Below, piece by piece: positions 24,824 through 35,615 of a stretch of DNA of 64,000 bases; position 1 is the stretch's first letter; each line of letters opens with the position of its first letter. The notes beneath the pieces are model-generated. The model had not been told where the DNA came from, did no database searches, and worked only from the letters and a program-made list of their open reading frames with translations. A program made the translations under genes and the position numbers. Origin of the DNA: Straminergon stramineum (taxonomy: Eukaryota > Streptophyta > Bryopsida > Hypnales > Calliergonaceae); contig OY987268.1 of NCBI GenBank assembly GCA_963920665.1, positions 23,190,501 to 23,254,500 of the forward strand. Reading direction: 5' to 3'.

Positions 24824-27800
24824 CTAGCGAATGGGGTACTTGCCTTTGAGCATGCCAAACAACTGATCTAGAACTAGAGCACCATCCTCCCGGATTCCAG
24901 AATGGAGGAACTGATTTGTCACCCAAAGCCGGATATCTTTAATCTGGGCGGCAGTTTCCTCTGAGAGGGCAATGTTCACATACAAGTCTTCATAGTAAAC
25001 CGCTGCAGCAACAGGCACCTGTGGAGATGGCAAAGATGGAGGCCTCATGTTAAAAACTTGAGGCGATGCTGTACTGATAAACTCAATACACGACTAGTGC
25101 TGTTAATTTTTATCACACGACATGACCTTTGGAGGGTGAAATAAAAAGAACAGAAAAAAATTTAACTGTTTAAATTATGATCTGTAATACTTGGCCTTGG
25201 ATTTTGTTCTCGTACCTTATTTTCATTCAGTTGCTTCTTGTTGTATAGAGGAGGCCAGTCAGTTGTCTCAGCTATGATGTTGGCAGCCTCCTTGAAAGGA
25301 CGCAGGGCTGCCATGTCATCAAACATCCATGGGAAGATCATCTGTTCAAATTGGAAAAATCCAGCAATTAGAAAAGTTGCAAGAAATGTGGAGAAGAAGA
25401 CTTCTTGGGTTTTGTTTAATTATTCGCTTTGATTGGAGCAGAAATCATGTTTTATTCGAGCTACCTTGTTTTATTAAACATCAACCACACGCAAATCCAA
25501 GTAACAAGAATGAGCATGAAAAGGTGCTGCTTACATGACTCCTATGTGGCACGCTAAAAAACTATTTGAGACAGCAAGGTATGAGCTACCTCTTTGAGAT
25601 GGATTGCACACTTGTCACATCATATGCGTCATAAGAATTCATAAATGCAATGGATTATCCTAAACTTGTTATCTCAGGCCCCATTTGGACAAAATGTTGA
25701 TTCAATTTTAAATATTGTTATCTCGAGCTTGTAACTTCGGCCTGTGCAGCCTGAAGTGACCCTAATACGAGAACAATACAAGTGATGCCAGATTCAACTT
25801 ACCTCCCCAGTAAAGAGGACTTGCATACCGTTTGACGCAGACTTCACAGCATCGAATTGTTCGCCCAATTCCTCACGTACACGGTGTGCAGCCCATTTTG
25901 AAGCGACACCCTTGATGAATCAAATGCAGCAAAAGCATGTCACAAGTGTTAAGAACATGTAAGGATCACATAGAGCGTAAGACACGAGAATATGTGAAAC
26001 TTCATTTGATTCCCATCACCTAGTCAACTTGCAATCCGAAGCAACATGATTACTAAGAAAATCAATACAATCCTGTATAGAAGGATGACTCTACATCAAT
26101 CTTTTGCTAGTATGTAGCAAACGAGTAAGAGCCAAAGAATTGTACTGCCCAGAAGAAGCAGACACAGATACCTGGCAATAAATAGACTCGTGCATGATGG
26201 CGTACAGCGGGTTTGTATCAAAGTCAAACCAGTTATCAATCTGCATAGATTCAATGTTTTTCGTCAGTCCTAAAAATGTCATAATCTTCAAACTCATGTA
26301 TACTTAAAACGCGGTTTAAATACCACACTTTTGCACCCTTCAGATTTGAAATTTTCTATATTCCTCATATTAGCAAAGCCATAGTCAAAGAGTCGTGCTT
26401 GTCAATGCTCAATTCGAAACGAAGGAAACATACTGCACGAAGGAAGTTGTAGCTGAGTGCTCTCTTAGCTCCATCCACAAGAATTGGATCCCAAACTCTT
26501 TCAAAGCTGCAACAGAGAAAAATACCAAAAGAGTCATACTCCCTCGTATTATTAAGTCTGAAAGGATTTCTGCACAAAGAATAAATCATTTCCACACTAG
26601 ACCTCGCTGATGTCAAGGCTGTTCCTTAAGCTGTTCTAAAGCAAGACGACACATGAACTCATAATATCTTTTATGTGGGTAGAAGCAGAAATCGACAGAT
26701 GGAAACAATTTTTGTACAGAATGTACTGGTCTCGTAGGCAATCATAGGATAGTTCAAGTGAAGCCTTCGCTACTTGTTGCAACACGGTGAGCGAACATTG
26801 CTCACAGGTAATGTAGACGTTCAAGGCCACCCGATGATCCCAATCCAGTCAACCCAAGCAGCTGAAGTCCACGAGGTGTCAAAAGTCCTCCAGAGGGCAA
26901 TGGTACCTGCACTGAATGCAATATTAGAGCCACAATGGATTGAAGAATTTCAGAAAGAGGAAGGCTTCAGCACTAAACTTGGAAGTGGACATCTTATAAC
27001 GACAAAGTCTCTAGGTTGCAAAGTAGATAAGCTGTAGGATATAACTCCAAAAAATCCAATCTTCAGAAAGTAGGGCGATTTTGCTAAAATTGATATACAT
27101 TCCCAGTTTCATGATCCAATTCACATTGTCACAGTGCGTCTGTGACATTATCTACTTATGCGTCTGTTCCAGGGTTAGGAAATAGATCAGATGAGCTTAC
27201 TAAATACGTTTTTTAGCATGAACAAATGCATTCGTGCCACAATATCCACGTTGGTTCAATGAAAGATTAACAAAAAGGTTGACATTAAAAGAACCTATAG
27301 AGCAGATGCTACTCAAGAACTCACCCCTCCTCCCTCAGACTGCGCAAGATGAAGAACAACTGATTGCACAATTTCCGCATCCCCAGGAAACCGCTTGTAA
27401 TACTTGGCATTCTGCAATGCGACTCTCTTGTAACATGCACGGTACACTGCTTCCGCTGTACAGCCATCGTCTATTGGTGGAAGTCCACCAGTGAGTAACA
27501 CATGGTGTAGACCATGGGGAGCCATGCTCAAGTATGTCACTGCACAAAAACCCCCATAACTCTGAAAAGGGCCCACGCTTCATTGTATCAGACCACTCTC
27601 TGCCTACACTTTCACGTTTCCAGATGTCCGAAATGGCAAGCACGATAGACTACCGGTCACTTGCAAATGAAGTTCGCAAAAAGAAAACCAAGAAATAGAG
27701 TGGCAAGTCAAGTTTAGAGGTCAGATTACTAACCTGCCCAAGGACAGACCAGGGCTCGCCGTCTGGAACTAGATAGCTTCGGACGATTTCAGCATCTTTG

Positions 27801-29117
27801 ACAATACTGTCAGCGCGGAAATTCCGAAGGTACGCTGCCTGTTGCTTTGGCGAAGCAAACTGGGCAAGAGCAGTTGTAGTCAGGGGTGTTGAGAGTCCTG
27901 TACCCCGCTGTACACAAAACACATAGTTAGCTAAACGAAGATGAGGACAGCTTCCTTGATCTTTTAAAACACATTGCAGAAACAACGGGGTAATTACTAA
28001 ACACTTTGTGATGCTCAAGCATCCAGCATAAAACTCAAATCGAACAATGAGACCTTGCAGCATCTTTGGACAGATGCACTTCCCGGTCTATTACAAATAT
28101 GTTCAGCTCCTATGTTCGGTGTAAGGGATGCATATCTAGTGAAAATTTGAAAGTGAAATTTTGAAGAACTTGTTAGCCATCTCCTTGTTGTTTTTGCACA
28201 ATGGCATCGTGAACAACGCAGCCTAATGAAAGAGAAGCTTATTTATCAGTGCCTGATCAAGGAGGATAACACGATACTCCTCGCAAGCTTTTTTCACCCA
28301 GCCTCCAGCTTCTGTAGGGCGAGCACACTCAAAACCTGGGCCTCCTTGTAGAAATAGCAAACACGGCAACAACTTATCTTCTTTGCCAACTGCAAGTCGT
28401 GAAGAGTAACAATATTAGTACCAATTCATCATCTAAATGTTCCTAACAGATTAAAAGGATCATGCAGCCTTCAATACATAGACTAAACCGCAAAAGGAAC
28501 CACACTAATTACTAGGTATTCACTCTTGGGATACGCAAAAATGATCGAAGAGATGTACCTCCAACAACTTCTCGCACAAAAATCGTGATTGAAGAACCGT
28601 CGGGATTCTCATGATCCAAAGGCACAATAAAATAGTGATCTCGTAGTGATAATTCAGGCACTTGAAACCACTCGCCAGTTTTGCAGCCACCTACATGAAA
28701 ATTATCGATTGGTCTGCGCCAACACAAACCCAGACCATGAACAAGAGACACTCATATCGTTCGAGTAAGATGAAAGGCCAACAATTAGACATCCAGTTCT
28801 CTGTTGCAGTTGCCAATAACCTAATCTCATAGAAATAAGTGAAGGACTATATGTGCAACTTGTAAGATGAAGGAATAACAAACAGGATTTGCATACTTTT
28901 GGTCAGAAGCTACAACGGGATCTGCAGGAGCTGGAGCAGTGGCTGCCGTCCAGGAATCAGAGCGAGCTGCAGTGATAGCAATACCAGTTGTAAATGCCCA
29001 TCCTGCCCATCCACGTTGAATCCTCCCGGTTGGCCTCAAACTCTTATCACCCCACCTTGAAATTGCCGGCCCTGCTCCTGTTCTTAACCTGGACATGCAA
29101 AACCTTGCTGCCGCCAT
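24824..29117 (-). CDS. Prolyl aminopeptidase (proline iminopeptidase), S33 alpha/beta hydrolase
   Basis: Predicted to release N-terminal proline from peptides. Eleven exons: 29117-28897, 28713-28559, 28389-28253, 27907-27734, 27561-27325, 26906-26806, 26506-26434, 26240-26172, 25910-25803, 25341-25216, 25018-24824. They total 1596 nt, giving 531 residues with all phases consistent. Visible features: LQGGPGFE oxyanion region (residues 139-146), GQSYGG nucleophile elbow (Ser230), a late strand VPVAAAVYYED (Asp478 likely acid) and FLHSG (His506). These form a plausible Ser-Asp-His triad in the right order. The N-terminus is Arg/Ala/Ser-rich with few acidic residues, suggesting organelle targeting. 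Intron 3 starts with GC (GATCAG/GCACTG) instead of GT. An upstream in-frame exon (30606-30447) could join at 29134 and add 59 residues. Length agrees with plant members of about 515 residues. Confidence 0.93.
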
Positions 29118-29670
29118 TGCTCCCCCCACAGGTACTGCCACAAACATGCAGATACGATACAGATTAGTGTCGCTACAGTGCAAGAGTCTGAGATCCTTAA
29201 ACTGATCTACGAAGTCGTCTTCAAAACACCCAAGTCCGTCTCTGATTCGTTCTTAAGCCCTTATTACACAGACTGGGCATCACTGTCAAGAGTCTAAGCA
29301 GATCCTAAATTCCTAAAGGACCAATAATTCATGGTTTGAAAATGAAAATGATCAATTCAATTTATCATAATATGAGGAATTTAATTCAGATGGAGCTAAA
29401 GCTTACTCATCTGAATCAGAGAAGATCATTCCAAGAATAAGTCAAAAATTAAATAAAATTGGTCAAAAGATAGTCCCTACATGACATATCCAAACTGCAA
29501 GAAAATATGGGTACCAATTTGGTTCTTTTAGTCCTTCATGGCAATTAGGGGTTAAGTTCGTGTGAAGAAACTAAAATCGAGCCTTAAAATTTTTCATGTT
29601 CACCGCAAAAACATAAATACCATTGACAGCTTCATGTAAAGACAAAAAAGCGAGGGTCCGGATTTATAAC

Positions 29671-30525
29671 AAACAAAAGTAAAAGATCCACCCATAGAAT
29701 CAAACCATTCACACTTGAGATGTTAACCCTTAAACGTCGAAGCGGACGTTTTGTGTCCGATGAATGACAAAGAATCTCTCTATGTAGGAAAGAACTGCAA
29801 CTATTCATCCTTCGAATTTTGTGCGGAAAGGGGAGATCTTCTACAACACTTTAACCTCCAATGAGTATTTTTTATTTTTTTAATGGAGATGATGCCACAC
29901 GGTTCTAAAAGGGTTGATTTCCACGGTCACCGGTCCGTCATTTAAGGGTTAACCACGGGATCACATTGATCATATAATACTGCACAATTATCACAAACCT
30001 ATCCACCAAACCCGAAATCATTGCCAAAACACTCGAACGCCATCCAAAAGTATCTCGAAATTGCCGAGTAAAGGACCTCAATTCTCTCACCTGACAAAAC
30101 CTCAGCTAGAACTTGCCGAATTCACTACGACAGCTCCACCCCCAAGCTCTTCTCACAGCACAACTCATATCAAAACATGGAACAAAGATCACAAAAATCA
30201 CCGAAAACAGGGAAATCCAACCATAGCTGCGAAATAGCCATCCGCATTTCAAACCAAAAAAATTAAAAGATCCAACCATTGAACCAAGCCATTCACCTGA
30301 GATGTTAAGCACGCGATCACATTGATCACAAAATGCTGCACAATTAACACAAACCTATTTGCTAAACCCTAAATCATCAACAAAACACTCGAACGCCATC
30401 AAGGGGTACCTCAAAATTGCTGAACAAAAGACCACAATGCGCTCACCTGGAAAAAACTCAGCTGGAACTCGACGAATTCTCTTCGACAGCTCCACTCCCA
30501 AGCTCTTCGCACAGCACAGCACAGG
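29671..30525. repeat. Tandem duplication of the peptidase 5' exon region
   Basis: Two direct copies of about 270 bp: 29671-30170 (interrupted by the MITE) and 30251-30525. Shared words include AAAAGATCCA, GATCACATTGATCA, AACACTCGAACGCCATC, GACAGCTCCAC and CAAGCTCTTC. On the minus strand each copy holds a first-exon segment followed by a GTGAG donor, so the duplication doubled the 5' exon and its splice site. Confidence 0.8.
29727..29948. mobile_element. TTAA-flanked MITE (222 bp) in the peptidase 5' region
   Basis: Ends are CCCTTAAACG at left and CATTTAAGGG at right, giving an inverted CCCTTAAA, with TTAA duplicated outside (29723-29726 and 29949-29952). The duplicate of the host region at 30251-30525 reads GATGTTAAGCAC with a single TTAA and no insert, so the empty site is preserved next door. 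Non-coding. The TTAA duplication suggests piggyBac-type mobilisation. Related sequence occurs at 12368-12478, and a fragment at about 38320-38343. Confidence 0.8.
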
Positions 30526-30606
30526 GATTTTTTTTCTCTGGCAGGCTAGCGAGGAAGCAGCAGCAGGAGCTCCAGGTCCGATGCAATTGTGTAGAGAAAT
30601 TGGCAA
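30447..30606 (-). CDS. Possible alternative first exon of the prolyl aminopeptidase
   Basis: A minus-strand open block starting at an ATG and ending TTTTTTCCAG/GTGAGC, a strong 5' splice site. The phase-1 end fits the acceptor GTGGCAG/TACCT at 29134. Joined, the frame reads straight into the ATG at 29117, so a protein 59 residues longer is possible. Otherwise this is 5' untranslated sequence. A degenerate duplicate of this exon, with its own GTCAG/GTGAGA donor, lies near 30088-30170, and its frame is broken. Confidence 0.5.
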
Positions 30607-31637
30607 AGAGTGAGAGAAGAATCAAAACCTAGGTCTCAAAATGCAAAGTTTCCCGAAAATTGCACGAAAACATTAGGATTCTTGCGATCGGCATTTGCAG
30701 AAGAGCTTCAAATGGAAGAGCACAAGCTTGAATTGGTGTTGCCTGAAGAACGAAGAACAAAGAAACCTCTTTTCTCTAATATCACCTACTATAATATCAC
30801 ATCGCCTCTGCAAAGTTCCCACAGTCGCACCTCGACTGACTTCTTTAATATCACCTTCTATAATGTCACATGCTCTGTTCTCTCAAGTCGCAACCATGAA
30901 GCCACCCCGTTTGTATTCACTCTATTATGTCACAGTAAGGTGCATTTAAATATATGATACCAAAGAATTTGATAGATGATGAAAAGCTTTTAAAATCCAC
31001 TGTATTGGGTCATGAGACCCCATGCACTTCTTTGATGACATAAAATATAAACAATATATACAATATATTAACGATTTTGGATTAAAATTAGAATGTAGTA
31101 TAGTATATGAATTTTACAAAGTTTTGACTTTTTACAAATTATGTAAAGTATAAAATATTTCTAAGAAGAGGAGAATTGGAATTGTAGGTTGGCAAGATTA
31201 TAGGGAGAGGTCCATGAAAATGGAGGAAGCAAGTTTTTGAAATCCAGGAAATGAATTTTATTATTGAACTTGAACTTTTGTGGTTGCTTATAGTTTCATA
31301 ATAAGGCAAAACTATTCCTATCCACTCGGAAATAAAAACATCATTAAAAACTAGTGAAACGAATTCTGATTCTAGAAAACTTGAAAATTGTTTTCGAATT
31401 CTGGCTCCACATGGAAGTCTGCCCTCTCGAAAATTATTCCAAAGATTTGTACGTTAACCCAATCCCAGGATCTTGTGAGGACGCCACCTAGGCAGAGATG
31501 ACTCGGCGCCACCTCGACATTCACGTTTCTTAACACAATTCCTTCCACAAACGCAAAACCTCCACTTTTTAACGAAACTTACACCTTCCCTACTCTCCGC
31601 ACAAACTCTGTCAACAACAAGCTCTAGAACCCTCCCC
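30607..31637. promoter_or_regulatory. Divergent intergenic region between peptidase and PCD genes
   Basis: About 1 kb separates the 5' ends of the minus-strand peptidase and the plus-strand pterin dehydratase, so both promoters should lie here. Near 30775-30870 two diverged copies of a TAATATCAC-CT-CTATAAT-TCACAT motif are seen, with a relative near 38492-38512 upstream of bS21. No specific promoter element can be assigned. Confidence 0.4.
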
Positions 31638-32095
31638 ATGGTCAGGATGCAGCAAGCTTTAGCAACACTAGAACGCGCATGGAGCTTCCGGATCTCCATC
31701 CCCACAACCGTCGTCTTTCAGGTAAGCAAAGACAGTAAGCAATCAAGCGTTATTTATCCAACCATTTATGCCCCTTCCTATGTTATCAAACCAGCAATTG
31801 AGTCTTCTAAACTCTCGCGCATGCATCTTCATTGCTCGTTTGCTTTCTTTTCCTCTTTCTCGTGCACGATCATGACGTTGTGGATTATCGAAATGTGGGC
31901 GACGTTCATCTTGATCTGGATGGTCACCTCGTTTCTGTACCCGTTTTGCAGGCAAATCGCGGACGTCTTGGAGCACCACCAGCAGCAACGAAGTCCCCCT
32001 CCTCCTCAGCTGGGAGGGTGAGGTGGAGGAGGGAAGAAGGGGGGGTAGTAGGGTTAGGGTTTCATCCAATTCGTGCCGCTAGTAGTCAAGGTGAT
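31638..32095 (+). CDS. Possible targeting-peptide exons upstream of PCD
   Basis: An ATG at 31638 opens a basic, acid-poor segment ending TTTCAG/GTAAGC at 31721. An acceptor TTTTGCAG at 31951 continues in frame with a Ser/Arg/Ala-rich stretch (ATKSPSSSAGRVRWR). The frame could splice from 32095 or nearby to 33013 and reach the PCD ATG at 33031 after six codons. The composition suits a mitochondrial or plastid presequence, and some plant PCDs carry one. The last junction has a weak donor, so this may instead be 5' untranslated or a separate upstream frame. Confidence 0.4.
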
Positions 32096-32116
32096 GTGAT
32101 GTGAATTCTTCCTGTT

Positions 32117-32556
32117 TTCGGGTTTGTGTGCTTTTGGTTTGGATTGTCCTGGGAATTCTTGATGTGTTTTGGCCAATTTGATCAATTTTTGATGAGTTTC
32201 GTTTCGGCCAAGACCGATTGAAGAAGAAGAAGTTGATCACGTCCAGGTAGTGTGTGTGCGTGTGCGCGCGCTAAGCTTTCGGATCTTAGAATTTTATGAT
32301 TCTAATCTTTTTATTGCTTTTGTACGCCGTAAGGGTCAGTTGACTTCATGTGCTTTGGTTTCGATTTTCTTGGAAATTTCTTGATGAGTTTTGGCCAATT
32401 TATCCACTTTTGATGATTGTTGGTTGCTTCAAGTTCGAGTGAAAAAGGAAGAATTTTACCATGTTTAGTCGGTGTGTGCTTAGCTTTCGGATCTTAGAAT
32501 TTTATGATTCTGAGTTTCTTATTGCTTTAGCACGGCGTATGGATGGGTCAGTTGAG
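32117..32556 (+). repeat. Tandem duplication upstream of PCD (two ~220-bp units)
   Basis: Units near 32124-32345 and 32344-32556 share TTTTGGCCAATTT, a block CTTTCGGATCTTAGAATTTT followed by ATGATTCT, and a tail GTA/GCA-CG-CGTA then GGGTCAGTTGA. They lie in the 5' untranslated region or first intron of the dehydratase gene. Confidence 0.8.
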
Positions 32557-33030
32557 GGCCAAAGGGCGATTTAGAGAATGTTCACTTGCGAATTTTCCAA
32601 AATTAGATGTGAAGTTTGCATGGATAAGTATCTGGTACAATTCTTCGTTGTGAATTTTGCGTCTCCCAACAGAAATTTGTATTTGGGAAGACATTTTGGA
32701 ATTTTATGATATTTTTTGGTATTTGACGTAAAACTTTGTTCGGATTTCGTTTTTGTATCAGAAATGAGTTAAAAATTTCTGGACTTATAGAAAAAGTATA
32801 TTTTAGGGCACGGACAAATTTTTAATACATGATTGGACAACTTTGACCGATGCACGTCGACCGGAAGAGTGCCCTAATAACCTAATCGACCAGATGATGT
32901 TTTTTCTTACTTGACATCCTATGGGGCAGATTCAGGTTAATGAATCATGTTCCGGAACCACTTCTGTCTTCTCTAATGGTTGTTACATGTAGAGTCGATT
33001 ATTTTGATCTAGAGTTATTTGAAATCTGGA

Positions 33031-34605
33031 ATGGCTTGTAATAGAGTGGCAATTGACGAAAGCAAGGTAATGGATGCAGAAGCCTCCAGTGAAATGGCGC
33101 TAGAGAAGAAGAAATGTGTTCCTTGTGAGACTGGCAAGCTTCAGCCCATGTCTAAAGAGAAAGCTCAGTCGTTACTCCCAGAGGTTCTTTTCCTCTAATC
33201 TTCTGGCTTGCTTGACTCTCTGTTTGAAACTCATGCAATCTGTGTAGACAGGGGCAAATCATGCACATAAGATTTCAATGCCATTCCACTCTTCTATTGT
33301 GCCCATATTGTGCCTCATGTTTTTTTAGCAGTTTTGGGTGGGTGATGATGACTTTCGTTTGTCCAGTTTTATTTATTTATAGACAAACCTCATGTAATGT
33401 TCGTCATTGACCCTAGTGATATAAAGTTTGGCCCCACATGAAGTATAGTTTTCGCAGTATGATCAAGTGAATTCGTCAAATTATACGGTGAATCGTTGGT
33501 CTGTAGGGTTTATTGAACAACAATTGGAATGGTGGCGAGACTGCCGATGAATTTTCTCGTGAAACTGTGGCTACGTGTCTTAACATGCGGCGGTTCTGAC
33601 ATACTTTCCCACACATATGATAGGTTTCAGGCTGGGAACTCAAGGAAATTGATGGTGTGCTGCAACTGCAAAGAAACTGGAAAACGACGAGTTTTGTAAA
33701 AGGTTTGGAGATCATGAAGAGGGTTGCTGATGTTGCTGAAGCAGAAGGTATGTTCATTTCAAGCATATCATTAATGAGCTCCTCTATTTCTTCATTCTGT
33801 TTCAACTGCATCGGGGCGCTCTCTTTTGTCAAGTTCAGGGTTTGTCCTTGTAAAATCATGCCCATTTTATAGTAAAATTAGATTGTTTCAGGAGTCTTAG
33901 ATTCCATCATAAAGAGAATCTTCGCCGAGACCTACATAGGAAGACCATAGGGAGACCTCTCTATGAACATTCTTATTATGACTTACCTGAAAGTGTAGTT
34001 TGACAAAAAGTCTGTTTTTTGCATTTCTTGCGTCTGTTTATTTCCTAGTGTTCTCATATTATGAGAGTGATTGTATTTGCAGGGCATCATCCAGACCTTC
34101 ACTTAGTGAATTGGAATCAGTTGAGCATCAACATTTCGACCCATGCAGTAGGTACGCCTTTGTCGACCTCATTCAATCTCTCAACAGTTTCAGAAACTGT
34201 GAATAGGAACACCCGGAAAATGGCGTCGTAGACATCAAGTTCAGGACAACAACTTCAACGTCACTAAAATATGACTGACGATCAGTATTCTACTTTTAAA
34301 AGTTTTTGAAAAGGAGGCACGACGTTTTTGGTACTTCTCTAGAAGCCATATTACTCCGAAGTACTTGAAAACATAGTGGCACGTTGATATTGTACTTCAC
34401 TTCATTTAAGTGTCTGTTAGTGCATCCCAATCAGATTGATGTAACTATTTTTGATGTCCGTGGTGCAGGTGGGCTGACGGAGAATGACTTCATTGTGGCA
34501 GCGAAGATCGGGGCTCTTGACCTTGCCGACCTTATACGCAAGCCCAAAGCAGCTGCAAAGCAGACTCCAAACCGTCTCCCACTTGAACAGGAAAGAGTGT
34601 TTTAG
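33031..34605 (+). CDS. PCD: Pterin-4a-carbinolamine dehydratase
   Basis: Dehydrates 4a-hydroxytetrahydrobiopterin-type cofactor after aromatic amino acid hydroxylation, so the pterin can be recycled. Four exons: 33031-33183, 33624-33747, 34083-34151 and 34469-34605, giving 160 residues; phases 0, 1 and 1 all match. Signature residues: KKCVPCETGKL near residue 30, VSGWEL at the start of exon 2, EAEGHHPDLHLVNW with His94 and His95, THAVGGLTENDF with His113 and Asp122. The His-His-Pro, later His and Asp of the active site are all present. The N-terminal ~28 residues are family-variable. Upstream exons at 31638-32095 may add a targeting peptide. The next gene downstream, bS21, is convergent. Confidence 0.95.
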
Positions 34606-35615
34606 ATCAACTGTACAGTTTGAAACCTTTTATGTATTGAATCCTGTATTTCATTTACTGAAGACAACTGTACATTTTGAAGCCTTTATGTATTGAATCC
34701 TGTATTGATTCCTGTATTTCATGTCAGTGAGAGTCTGTCTCTCTGATTTTTGAATGTCACCCTCTGTGGAAGACTCGTGAGATCGTGGTGAGCAGTTTTC
34801 ATTTTTAATGCGGATTGCGTTTCTCAGTACAGTTAAGGATAGTCAGAAGTTATGATGTGTCCATTATACTAAGATCTTCGACTGCAAACTGTAAACAGAG
34901 CTGCTACGCCTAAGAAAATATGTAACGAGGTAGGTGCGCCTGAAAGAAGCCCTGCTCCTACTTGTGTCACAATGTTAGTTCATCTCATTTCTGAATTTAA
35001 GTTGTACATGTCCACACTCATGGTCTCGAAACAATTTTCCCTCAACCTAACCCTTGACCAAGTCACTCCCATGCCAGCCCCTGTGAGACAACATTGCAAT
35101 ACTATTGGATTTACTATACGCACAGATCAGATTCAAATTTTAATTTCCGTAGCACATTTCAATAGGTTACAACGTCACAACCAATCACATGATGACATCT
35201 ATTACCTTTGACAGAAAAATTAATTATTTACAATGAATCTCACCTGCATAGTCTGAACTACTACCATGCTGACAATAGGCAAATTATGCCATCGCATGTT
35301 AGATTCGGGAACTCTCGGAGTATCCAATTGCCAAAGAACGAGGAATTTGGACAACTGCAGGAACAATACACAAATGGATCGACTCCACTTGGGGATTTCA
35401 GACCATCAGCCCAGTACAGTAACCTTGCAACAAGTCAAACCACCAATGAGGACGCTCAAGACCAGAGAGCTTGAAAAGAATCGTGATACAGTGTTCCAGA
35501 ATTTGTAAGTATTTTGCATTCACGAAGTGCTAAGAATTTACTAAAGGCAATCAAGAATTGTGAGCTCGACTCGAAGCACTCAGGAATTGTTCACAACCAC
35601 CAAAGTTGGCTTCTT
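34606..35615. other. Convergent intergenic region, PCD and bS21 3' ends
   Basis: Holds the 3' untranslated regions of the plus-strand dehydratase and the minus-strand bS21 gene. A TTTGAA-CCTTTATGTATTGAATCCTGTATT block is repeated at about 34619-34650 and 34677-34708, just after the PCD stop. No other gene seen. Confidence 0.55.

Noticed and set aside
30610..30957. 115-codon plus-strand open frame upstream of the peptidase
   Set aside because: It lies in the divergent promoter region, contains short repeated TATAAT-TCACAT motifs, and shows no domain or splice support.
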